A stretch of DNA of 5,778 nucleotides from Alphaproteobacteria bacterium (lineage in GTDB: Bacteria; Pseudomonadota; Alphaproteobacteria; Micropepsales; Micropepsaceae): the NCBI GenBank assembly GCA_019508105.1, contig JAEKMB010000272.1:1-5778 (forward strand), in the 5' to 3' direction. This document shows, in pieces, positions 1 through 5,778 of the stretch. The notes beneath the pieces are model-generated. The model was not told the origin of the DNA and did not search any database. It was given only the letters and a program-made list of their open reading frames with translations. Position 1 is the stretch's first letter. The number at the start of each line of letters is the position of its first letter. Position numbers and translations under genes: made by a program.

Positions 1-433
1 GCACCAGCGCCTTCACCGCATGGGTCATATAGCCCTTGCCGGCGAATTTCTCGCCGACCCAATAGCCAAGGGTGCAGCATTGGGTCACGCCGCGGCGCAC
101 ATTGGACAGGGTGCAGCCGCCGAGCAGCGCATCGTCGCTTTCGCGCAGCACAAAGAAGACATAGGCCGAATCCTGCCGCGTCTCCTTCTGGTAACGCTTG
201 ATGCGGCGACGGAAGGCACCGCGCGTCAGTTCGTCGTCGGCCCAGACTGGCTCCCAGGGCGTGAGGAAATCGCGGCTTTCGGCCCGGAGCTTGCTCCATA
301 CCGGATAATCGGCGATGCGGGGATAGCGCAGATAGATGCCTTGGCCGCGGATCACAGGCTGCTGGCCGCCCGGAAAGGTGAGCCCGCGCATAAAGGCGAT
401 AGGGCTTGTCTTTGCGAAGGCGGCCTTGACCAT
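1..433 (-). CDS. GNAT-family N-acetyltransferase, RimJ-like (3' end cut by window edge)
   Basis: The first 144 codons of a GCN5-related N-acetyltransferase of the RimJ/RimL type, which transfers acetyl from acetyl-CoA to an amino group, classically the N-terminus of a ribosomal protein. The frame is open from the ATG at 433 to the window edge. Visible family features are an N-terminal stretch with GIYLRYPRIADYPVW, then FLTPWEPVW, a central YVFFVLRES strand, GGCTLSNV, and the acetyl-CoA-binding region LGYWVGEKFAGKGYMTHAV close to the cut. The C-terminal part of the domain lies outside the window. The ATG shares one base with the stop of the upstream M16 peptidase gene (TAATG), which suggests translational coupling. 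An internal ATG at 391 is possible but has no ribosome binding site. The family call is secure; the substrate is unknown, and rimJ should not be assumed to be the exact function. Confidence 0.88.
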   Translation of the reverse strand, partial: MVKAAFAKTSPIAFMRGLTFPGGQQPVIRGQGIYLRYPRIADYPVWSKLRAESRDFLTPWEPVWADDELTRGAFRRRIKRYQKETRQDSAYVFFVLRESDDALLGGCTLSNVRRGVTQCCTLGYWVGEKFAGKGYMTHAVKALV

Positions 434-1716
434 TATTCCGCCGCGTCTGCCAGGTTGGCGCCGAAGCGACGTGCAAAGACGGAATGGGATTCCAGTTTGC
501 CGATCGGTCCCACCGCCGCGATGGTCGGCCGGCCCGCCTGCATCACCTTGGCGGCATAGCGCTTGACCGCCGCGGTATCGATGGCATCAAGCTGGGCCAC
601 GATTTCCGCCGCCGACTGCACCCGGCCCAGCGAAAACAATTGTCCGGCGATCTGTTCGGCGCGGGTGCCCGGCCGCTCCATGCCCATCAGCAGGGAGACT
701 TTGAGTTGCGCCCGGGCGCGGGCCAGCTCGGCCTCGGTGAGGTTGGCGGCGATGGCGTCCATCTCGCCGGCGATGACGGCGGAGATTTCGCCCGCCTCGG
801 CTTCACCGGTACCGGTATAAATGCCCAAGAAACCGGAATCCTGGAAGCCGTTGGAAAAGGCATAGACCGAATAGCAAAGACCGCGCTTCTCGCGCAGTTC
901 CTGGAACAGCCGCGAAGAGGTGCCGCCCCCCAGCGCCGTGACATAGATCTGGGCCACAAAATAATCGGGATCGGCATTGGACAGACCCGGAAAGGCGTAG
1001 GCGACATGCGCCTGTTCCAGATCGTCCACCAGGCGGAAATCGCCGCCGACATAATGCGCCGGCGCGCAAGGCGGCACCGGGCCCTTGTTCAAGCCGCCGC
1101 ACTTGTCTTCCGCCAGCGCCATAATGGCGGCATGCTCCACCGCGCCCGAGGCGATCAGGGTCATGCCGTCCAGGCGGTACTGCCCGGCCATGTAGGACTT
1201 CAGCATGTCGCGATGGAAGGCGTTGACCGTGGCCTCCTCGCCCAGGATCGGCCAACCCAGCGGCTGGTCCTTGAAGATGGCCGACTGCAGGTGGTCAAAC
1301 ACGATGTCGTCCGGCGTGTCGCGCGCCTGCCCCAACTCCTGCAGCACCACCTGGCGCTCCCGCTCCAATTCCGCCGGCTCGAAGCTGGGGTTGGTGAGAA
1401 TATCGGCGATCATGTCCAGCGCCAGCGGCACGTCGCCCTTGAGGATACGGGCATGAAAGGCGGTCTGCTCGCGGCTGGTATAGGCGTTTAGGACCCCGCC
1501 CACGGCTTCGATCTCCTCAGCGATGGCGCGGGCGCTGCGCCTGGCGGTGCCCTTGAACGCCATATGCTCCAGCATGTGGGAGACGCCCATTTCGCTGGCA
1601 TCTTCGTTGCGGCTGCCGGTGTTCACCCAGATACCCAGGGCCACGCTTTCGAGCTCGGGCATCGGGTCGCTGACGACCGTCAAGCCATTGGAAAGTTTGG
1701 ATATTTCGAGGGTCAT
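433..1716 (-). CDS. M16-family zinc metallopeptidase (processing-peptidase-like)
   Basis: A 427-residue M16B-type peptidase, related to the beta subunit of mitochondrial processing peptidase and to bacterial PqqL/YmxG-type proteins. The inverted zinc motif HxxEH is intact at H47-M-L-E50-H51, and the third zinc ligand is probably E127 (in VVLQELGQARD), 76 residues after H51, the usual spacing. The second half carries the family's glycine-rich loop GGGTSSRLF (about 263-271) followed by REKRGLCYSVYAF (275-287), which helps hold substrate. The length matches the single-chain bacterial members (about 420 residues). No signal peptide is seen, so a cytoplasmic location is inferred. The ATG overlaps the thrC stop as ATGA, and the TAA overlaps the next ATG. 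The gene commonly follows thrC in Alphaproteobacteria. The physiological substrate cannot be read from sequence. Confidence 0.95.
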   Translation of the reverse strand: MTLEISKLSNGLTVVSDPMPELESVALGIWVNTGSRNEDASEMGVSHMLEHMAFKGTARRSARAIAEEIEAVGGVLNAYTSREQTAFHARILKGDVPLALDMIADILTNPSFEPAELERERQVVLQELGQARDTPDDIVFDHLQSAIFKDQPLGWPILGEEATVNAFHRDMLKSYMAGQYRLDGMTLIASGAVEHAAIMALAEDKCGGLNKGPVPPCAPAHYVGGDFRLVDDLEQAHVAYAFPGLSNADPDYFVAQIYVTALGGGTSSRLFQELREKRGLCYSVYAFSNGFQDSGFLGIYTGTGEAEAGEISAVIAGEMDAIAANLTEAELARARAQLKVSLLMGMERPGTRAEQIAGQLFSLGRVQSAAEIVAQLDAIDTAAVKRYAAKVMQAGRPTIAAVGPIGKLESHSVFARRFGANLADAAE

Positions 1717-3107
1717 AGAGCCAGTCTAGAAGAGATGAACTGACGAAGCAAAGTCAGGTCGTTGGGCAGAATGTCCAGCTTTTCGGGCAGGTCCATGACC
1801 TTCTTGAGGCCTTGCGGCATGGCGGGATTGCGCCCGATGGCGCGGGCCACCGCATCGGGAAACTTGGCGGCATGGGCGGTGGAGAGAATGACTGTGGGGG
1901 TGGCAGATGCCGGAATGCGGCGGGCGGCATGCATGGCAACGGCGGTATGGGGATCAATCACCTGGCCGGTCTCGGCCGCCACCGCCTTGATGGTGGCGAT
2001 GGTGTCGTCATCGTTGCAGGCATAGGCGCTGTAGCGGGCGCGCAACGCCTGCAGCACCAGCGCCGGCAGCACCAGCTTGCGGGTCTTGGCGAAGTCGGAC
2101 ATGGCACCGGCCACCCACTCGCCATCGCGGCCACAGGCTTCGAACAAGGCGCGCTCGAAGTTGGATGCCACCTGGATGTCCATGGAAGGGCTCAAGGTGG
2201 CGTGGGACACACCGCTCGCATAGACGCCGTCATTCAAGGCGCGAGCCATGATGTCATTGGCATTGGTGGCAATCACCAGCCGCGCCACATTCAGGCCCAT
2301 GCGCATCGCCGCTTCGCCCGCGAAGATGTCGCCGAAATTGCCGGTGGGCACCACGAAAGTGGCAGGCTTGCCGAGCGCCGCTGTGGCGGTGAAGTAATAG
2401 ACGGCCTGTGCCGCGATGCGGGCAAAGTTGATGGAGTTGACGGCAGTCAGACCGATCGCTTTCGCAAATTCGGTCTGGGCAAACAGGTCCTTCACCAGGC
2501 CCTGGGCGTCATCGAAGCTGCCTTCCAGCGCGATGTTGTGCACATTGGCGTGCCCGCTGGTCGTCATCTGGCGGCGCTGCACGTCGCTGACGCGGCCGCG
2601 TGGATGCAGCACAAACACTTCGATGTTGGCCAAGCCGCCCAGCGCTGCGATGGCGGCGGAGCCGGTATCGCCGGAGGTAGCGGCGACGATGGTGACCTTG
2701 CCGCCGCGCCGGTTCAGGGCGCGGGCGAACAACCGCCCCAATATCTGCAGGGCAATGTCCTTGAAGGCGAAGGTCGGCCCGTGAAACAGCTCCAGGAGAT
2801 ACTGGCCGCCATTCGAAGATGGCGCGATGGGGCGCAGCGGCGCGATGGCGGGGGTCTCAAAGCCGGCATAGGCGGCCTGGATATCGGCTTTCAGCTCGGC
2901 GTCCGTGAAGGATTCGCCGGCAAAGCGCGACAGAATTTCGTACGCCACCGTCTGGTAGGACTTGCCGGCAAAACCGGCGATTTCGGCGGCGCTGAACAGC
3001 GGCCAGCTTTCGGGCAGATAGAGGCCGCCATCCGGCGCCAGGCCGGCCAGCAGAACATCGGAAAAGGAGGCGCGGGGCGCCTGCCCCCGGGTGGAAATAA
3101 ACTGCAT
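1713..3107 (-). CDS. thrC: Threonine synthase
   Basis: A 464-residue PLP-dependent enzyme that converts O-phospho-L-homoserine to L-threonine plus phosphate, the last step of threonine biosynthesis. It starts with the family's N-terminal pattern MQFISTRGQAP and APDGGLYLPE. The PLP Schiff-base lysine should be K116 in HGPTFAFKD. The ATSGDTGSAA segment (143-152) and the VPTGNFGDIFAG loop (253-264, PLP phosphate binding) are intact, as is NSINFARI (224-231). The length fits the proteobacterial (E. coli-like) class of ThrC. The ATG at 3107 lies 39 bases after the surf1 stop with only a weak ribosome binding site (GGCG), and the start is placed by homology of the N-terminus. Its stop overlaps the M16 gene's ATG. 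The position between oxidase-assembly genes and the M16 gene is a recurrent alphaproteobacterial arrangement, with no evident biochemical link to the oxidase. Confidence 0.97.
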   Translation of the reverse strand: MQFISTRGQAPRASFSDVLLAGLAPDGGLYLPESWPLFSAAEIAGFAGKSYQTVAYEILSRFAGESFTDAELKADIQAAYAGFETPAIAPLRPIAPSSNGGQYLLELFHGPTFAFKDIALQILGRLFARALNRRGGKVTIVAATSGDTGSAAIAALGGLANIEVFVLHPRGRVSDVQRRQMTTSGHANVHNIALEGSFDDAQGLVKDLFAQTEFAKAIGLTAVNSINFARIAAQAVYYFTATAALGKPATFVVPTGNFGDIFAGEAAMRMGLNVARLVIATNANDIMARALNDGVYASGVSHATLSPSMDIQVASNFERALFEACGRDGEWVAGAMSDFAKTRKLVLPALVLQALRARYSAYACNDDDTIATIKAVAAETGQVIDPHTAVAMHAARRIPASATPTVILSTAHAAKFPDAVARAIGRNPAMPQGLKKVMDLPEKLDILPNDLTLLRQFISSRLAL

Positions 3108-3146
3108 CGCCAGCGGGTTATAGGGCCGGATTCAGGCCGGAACCAC

Positions 3147-3857
3147 CTATTTGAGGGCGATCCGCCCCTTGGAAATATGGTAGGCAAACCAGACACCTAG
3201 CAGGCACAAAGCCAGTCCGAACCAGGTGACCGCATACGACAGATGCTGGTTGCGGAAAGCCACCACGGTCTGGCCGCCCCGAGGCCAGCCGCCGGGATTG
3301 GGCGTGCTGTCGGCCTCGATCACCACAGGCGCAGCCAAGGCCAGGTGATCGGCGGCGGCGATGCCGGCAAGGTCGCGGGCGTACCAGATGCGGTGCGCTG
3401 GATCGGGCGGCGGAGTGAAGATGCCCGGCGCATCCGGCACGCGCCACACCCCCGTCACTCGCGTGGGCCCAGAGACATTGCCGGATCGGCGCGTGGCGGG
3501 ATCGAGCTTCTCCTTGGGCACCTCACCGCGGTCCACCATCAGCACACGGTTGTCGCCCAGGATAAAGGGTGTCAGCACATGATAGACCGGCGCGCCCGCA
3601 TCGGTCGTAAAGACATAGGCTTCATGGGCGTGATCGAAGCGGCCCTGAAGAGTGACGTGGCGATACTGCGCCTCCTCCGTGGTCATCGCCTGGATCGCAT
3701 TCAGCGGCAGCGGCGGCGGCGCCATATGGCTGCTTACCCGCGCGATCAGCGCCAGCTTCCACTGCAGCCGTTCGAGTTGCCAGGTCCCCAACCCACACAG
3801 CAATAAGAACAACAGGGCGCAGGCGATGGTGAGACCGGGATAGGGACGAAAAGTCAC
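3147..3857 (-). CDS. surf1: SURF1-family cytochrome c oxidase assembly protein
   Basis: A 236-residue inner-membrane assembly factor (Surf1/Shy1 family) that helps insert heme a into oxidase subunit I. The layout is typical: an N-terminal membrane span (about 9-26) running into GTWQLERLQWK (24-34), a large periplasmic domain with GRFDH (72-76) and VLMVDRGEVP (105-114, where most members have a Trp in place of the Glu), and a C-terminal span (about 207-226) preceded by RNQHLSYAVTWFGLA. His205 in that motif corresponds to the conserved histidine implicated in heme binding in bacterial Surf1. I chose GTG at 3857, which overlaps the DUF983 stop as GTGA behind a purine-rich AGAAGAAGAAAA stretch. 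The open frame extends upstream to 4025, but that part is antisense-like filler overlapping DUF983 and lacks family similarity. Confidence 0.94.
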   Translation of the reverse strand: MTFRPYPGLTIACALLFLLLCGLGTWQLERLQWKLALIARVSSHMAPPPLPLNAIQAMTTEEAQYRHVTLQGRFDHAHEAYVFTTDAGAPVYHVLTPFILGDNRVLMVDRGEVPKEKLDPATRRSGNVSGPTRVTGVWRVPDAPGIFTPPPDPAHRIWYARDLAGIAAADHLALAAPVVIEADSTPNPGGWPRGGQTVVAFRNQHLSYAVTWFGLALCLLGVWFAYHISKGRIALK

Positions 3858-4225
3858 GGCTTTTCTTCTTCTTTTAGGCGCCCCTCGCCCGCCTTGTGCT
3901 TGAATTGCAGCACCAGCAGCGCCGACTTGGACAGGCGCAAGAAGATCGCGGTCAACAGGCAGATCAGCGGCAGCCACAGCGCGGCATGGACCCAAAGCGG
4001 CGGCTGAAAAGTGAACTCCACCCACAGCGCCAAGCCGCAGACGATTGCGCCCACGATGAGAATCCCGAACACCATGGGTCCGTCACCGGCATCGAACATG
4101 GCGTAATCCAGCGCGCAGGCCGGGCATTCTTTCTTCAGCGCGATATAGCCGTCAAACAACGGCCCCTGGCCGCATCGCGGACAGAGGCCGAGGAAAATTG
4201 CGCGAGCGGTGTTGGGCGCTTCCGT
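3854..4225 (-). CDS. DUF983 zinc-ribbon membrane protein, apparent ACG start
   Basis: A small DUF983 protein of unknown function, regularly found between coxC and surf1 in alphaproteobacterial oxidase clusters and therefore suspected of an assembly role. It has a four-cysteine zinc ribbon, CPRC at 15-18 and CPAC at 34-37 (numbered from the ACG), the family's DAGDGP motif (45-50), and two membrane spans (about 51-71 and 77-97), ending in a charged tail EGRLKEEEKP. The frame is the same as coxC, directly after the coxC TGA. No ATG, GTG, TTG or CTG occurs before the first TTG at 4159, which would delete the first cysteine pair. ACG at 4225 gives 123 residues, the family's usual N-terminal length, and sits 7 bases after AGGG. 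ATT at 4198 is a less likely alternative. The protein identity is firm; the start is inferred. Confidence 0.85.
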   Translation of the reverse strand, partial: TEAPNTARAIFLGLCPRCGQGPLFDGYIALKKECPACALDYAMFDAGDGPMVFGILIVGAIVCGLALWVEFTFQPPLWVHAALWLPLICLLTAIFLRLSKSALLVLQFKHKAGEGRLKEEEKP

Positions 4226-4228
4226 GGC

Positions 4229-5134
4229 TCAGCCCTGAACCACCGGGCCTTCGCCCCAGACATAAATGCAGGCGAAGAGGAATAGCCATACCACGTCCAC
4301 GAAGTGCCAGTACCAGGCCGCCGCCTCGAAGCCGAAATGGCGGGTGGGCGTGAACTGGCCCGCAATGGCGCGGAACAGGCAGACTGTAAGGAAGATGGTG
4401 CCGATAATGACATGGAAGCCGTGGAACCCGGTCGCCATGAAGAAAGTCGAGCCATAGATCGCCTGGAAGTTGCCCGCGCCGGCGGCCAGCACCGCATGCG
4501 CGCCATCATTGAACGGCGCCAGCGCCAGGTTGTTGAAGCCGAAGGTGAAGGGCGCATGGGCATATTCCCAGGCCTGCACGCCAGTGAAGGAAAGGCCCAG
4601 CAGCACAGTCAGCACCAGCCCCTGGATGGCGCCCTTGCGGTCGCCGGTCTGGATGGCGTGGTGCGCCCAGGTCACCGTGGTGCCGGAGGTCAGCAGGATC
4701 AGGGTGTTCAGCAGCGGGAAGTGCCAGGGATCCAGGGTGATGATCCCGGCCGGCGGCCAGGACGACACCCCGACATCGGCATGGAAAATGGCGGTGTTGA
4801 AATAGGCCCAGAACCAGGCGACGAAGAACATCACTTCCGATGCGATGAACAGCAGCATGCCGTAACGCAGATGCAGCTTCACCACAGGCGTGTGGTTGCC
4901 CAGCACCACCGATTCCCGGATCACGTCGCGCCACCAGCCGGCCATGGTGTAAAGCACCAGCGCAAGGCCGATCAGACAGACCCAGCGCGAGCCCGCCAGA
5001 ATACCGAACGCGCCATAATCCTTGTTCATCCAGAACACCGCGCCGATCAGCATGGTGAAGGCGCCGATCGAGCCGACCAGCGGCCAGGGGCTGGGGTCCA
5101 CCAGGTGGTAATCGTGCTTTACATCGCTGCTCAT
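4229..5134 (-). CDS. coxC: Cytochrome c oxidase subunit III
   Basis: A 301-residue integral membrane subunit III (also called ctaE) of the aa3-type cytochrome c oxidase, which stabilises the catalytic core and proton uptake. Seven membrane spans are visible at about 17-37, 45-65, 92-112, 138-158, 169-189, 230-255 and 273-293. Family signatures are [12 protein letters not shown] near the start, WWRDVIRE (67-74), [20 protein letters not shown] with the conserved membrane Glu at 100, [19 protein letters not shown] (227-245), and [14 protein letters not shown] with H277 and D280. The ATG at 5134 is supported by AGAGGT six bases upstream; a TTG at 5155 in the same frame would overlap the preceding small ORF and adds residues the family lacks. 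Between spans 5 and 6, residues about 199-225 form a loop longer than in the mitochondrial protein. Confidence 0.97.
   Translation of the reverse strand: MSSDVKHDYHLVDPSPWPLVGSIGAFTMLIGAVFWMNKDYGAFGILAGSRWVCLIGLALVLYTMAGWWRDVIRESVVLGNHTPVVKLHLRYGMLLFIASEVMFFVAWFWAYFNTAIFHADVGVSSWPPAGIITLDPWHFPLLNTLILLTSGTTVTWAHHAIQTGDRKGAIQGLVLTVLLGLSFTGVQAWEYAHAPFTFGFNNLALAPFNDGAHAVLAAGAGNFQAIYGSTFFMATGFHGFHVIIGTIFLTVCLFRAIAGQFTPTRHFGFEAAAWYWHFVDVVWLFLFACIYVWGEGPVVQG
4233..4236 (-). promoter_or_regulatory. Shine-Dalgarno-like site for the DUF983 gene
   Basis: AGGG on the minus strand, inside the last coxC codons, seven bases before the ACG at 4225. This is normal spacing for a ribosome binding site and is the main local evidence that initiation happens at that ACG rather than at ATT 4198 or TTG 4159. 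The match is only four bases, and it could be chance because the Gln-Gly codons of coxC also specify it. Confidence 0.4.
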
Positions 5135-5140
5135 GGTCGG

Positions 5141-5146
5141 ACCTCT
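5141..5146 (-). promoter_or_regulatory. Ribosome binding site of coxC
   Basis: AGAGGT on the minus strand followed by CCGACC and then the coxC ATG at 5134, a six-base spacer. It overlaps the TAG stop of the preceding small ORF. It decides the start of coxC in favour of 5134 over the upstream in-frame TTG at 5155. Confidence 0.7.
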
Positions 5147-5261
5147 AGTGGCCAAATTTCACTAATGACATCAGGTAAAACAGAATAACAATACCGCCGA
5201 GCGTGAGCCCCAGTGCGATATTGCGTTTCCGGCGCGCGCGGTCTGCATCGTCATCCCTCAC
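5145..5261 (-). CDS. Small single-span membrane protein, CoxF-like
   Basis: A 38-codon ORF between ctaB and coxC. It begins with GTG at 5261 that overlaps the ctaB stop as GTGA and ends at TAG, ten bases before coxC. The N-terminus is highly charged ([13 protein letters not shown]), followed by one hydrophobic span (about residues 15-33, [19 protein letters not shown]) and a short VKFGH tail, suggesting an N-in single-span inner-membrane peptide. Position and pattern match the tiny protein, often called CoxF, found at this place in alphaproteobacterial oxidase clusters; its exact role is not established. It does not resemble the N-terminus of CtaG (no VPLYRLFC motif). A GTG at 5267 is an alternative start; neither has a strong ribosome binding site, so coupling to ctaB translation is likely. 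Confidence 0.75.
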   Translation of the reverse strand: MRDDDADRARRKRNIALGLTLGGIVILFYLMSLVKFGH

Positions 5262-5778
5262 GACCACAGAGCCAAGGGGGCAATCCCGATCAGCTTCTCG
5301 ATGATGAGCGTGGCGAATAGCGCCGTCAGATAGACCAGCGACACGCCGAACAGGCGGTGCGCGGCGGGCTCCTTGACCTCATTGGTCTCGCGATAGGTGG
5401 CGATGGCCTGCCACAGGAACCACAAGCCGATGCCGGCCGAGGCCGCCAGGTAGAGCGCGCCGCCGATATGCAGGAAAGCCGGCGTCACGCCCAGCGGCAC
5501 CAGCACCAGGGTGTAGAGCAGTATCTGGAAGCGGGTATGGGCCTTGCCCTTCACCACCGGCAGCATCGGCACGCCGGCGCGGGCATAATCCTCGGAACGC
5601 CATAGCGACAGCGCCCAGAAATGCGGCGGCGTCCACATGAAGATGATCGCCACCAGCAGCAGCGGCGCCAGCGAAAGATCGCCGGTCACCGAGGCCCAGC
5701 CGATGGCCGGCGGCAGCGCGCCGGACAGCCCGCCGATCACGATGTTCTGCGGCGTGCGGCGCTTGAGCCAAAGCGTAT
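5258..5778 (-). CDS. ctaB: Protoheme IX farnesyltransferase (heme o synthase), C-terminal part
   Basis: The last 172 codons of a UbiA-superfamily prenyltransferase that adds a farnesyl group to heme b to give heme o, the precursor of the heme a used by the oxidase. The start lies beyond the right edge; the family is about 300 residues, so a little over half is present. The fragment opens with TLWLKRRTPQNIVIGG and continues with GALPPAIGWASVTG, FMWTPPHFWALSLWRSEDYA and RAGVPMLPVVKG, all strong CtaB signatures, the EDYARAGVPM region corresponding to the second conserved polar loop. Four to five hydrophobic spans follow, ending in [14 protein letters not shown]. The stop overlaps the GTG start of the small membrane ORF. 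No frameshift is seen. Confidence 0.97.
   Translation of the reverse strand, partial: TLWLKRRTPQNIVIGGLSGALPPAIGWASVTGDLSLAPLLLVAIIFMWTPPHFWALSLWRSEDYARAGVPMLPVVKGKAHTRFQILLYTLVLVPLGVTPAFLHIGGALYLAASAGIGLWFLWQAIATYRETNEVKEPAAHRLFGVSLVYLTALFATLIIEKLIGIAPLALWS

Noticed and set aside
20..559. A plus-strand open frame of 179 codons at the left end.
   Set aside because: The opposite strand encodes a clear GNAT acetyltransferase over the same bases; the plus-strand product has no recognisable features.
3108..3146. The 39-base surf1-thrC gap contains GGCCGGA twice (3124-3130 and 3135-3141) and an imperfect palindrome TTCaGGCCgGAA; possible terminator, operator or thrC promoter.
   Set aside because: There is no T-run, no stable long stem and no recognisable -35/-10 pair; short GC repeats like this are expected by chance in GC-rich DNA.
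1812..3200. A long plus-strand open frame (462 codons) antisense to thrC, and similar ones at 484-1491 and 4304-5188.
   Set aside because: They lie opposite well-identified genes, are His/Arg/Gly/Gln-rich without family motifs, and are the usual mirror frames of GC-rich coding DNA.
3858..4025. An N-terminal extension of the SURF1 frame up to an in-frame start at 4025.
   Set aside because: It overlaps DUF983 in another frame, has no SURF1 similarity, and the GTG at 3857 gives the normal short N-terminus before the first membrane span.
5135..5155. A TTG start for coxC at 5155, adding seven residues.
   Set aside because: It would overlap the upstream small ORF, and the ATG at 5134 has a well-spaced AGAGGT site and a family-like N-terminus.

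Overview
The window looks like a stretch of an alphaproteobacterial chromosome. The evidence is high GC, almost no non-coding DNA, and a gene order typical of the aa3-type cytochrome c oxidase (cox/cta) cluster of Alphaproteobacteria running into thrC, an M16 processing-type peptidase and a RimJ-like acetyltransferase. I cannot name a genus from this sequence alone.

All eight genes are on the minus strand, so transcription runs from the right end to the left end. In that order they are: the 3' part of ctaB (heme o synthase, cut by the right edge); a 38-codon single-membrane-span ORF of the CoxF-like kind; coxC/ctaE (cytochrome c oxidase subunit III); a DUF983 zinc-ribbon membrane protein; a SURF1-family oxidase assembly factor; thrC (threonine synthase); an M16 zinc peptidase with an intact active site; and the 5' part of a GNAT acetyltransferase, cut by the left edge.

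The genes are packed tightly. Four junctions overlap by 1 to 4 bases (GTGA, GTGA, ATGA, TAATG), two gaps are 3 and 10 bases, and the longest gap is 39 bases, between surf1 and thrC. I see no terminator or convincing promoter, so this reads as one operon that begins to the right of the window. The first five genes serve heme a supply, oxidase structure and oxidase assembly in the inner membrane. The last three are metabolic or housekeeping genes that commonly follow this cluster.

Two things stand out. The DUF983 gene has no ATG, GTG, TTG or CTG codon between the coxC stop and its first zinc-ribbon cysteines. It does have an ACG codon exactly where a start is expected, behind a Shine-Dalgarno-like AGGG. 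In addition, ctaG (Cox11, the CuB chaperone), which usually sits between the coxF-like ORF and coxC, is absent from that position. I found no undescribed system, phage, insertion sequence, CRISPR array or RNA gene.
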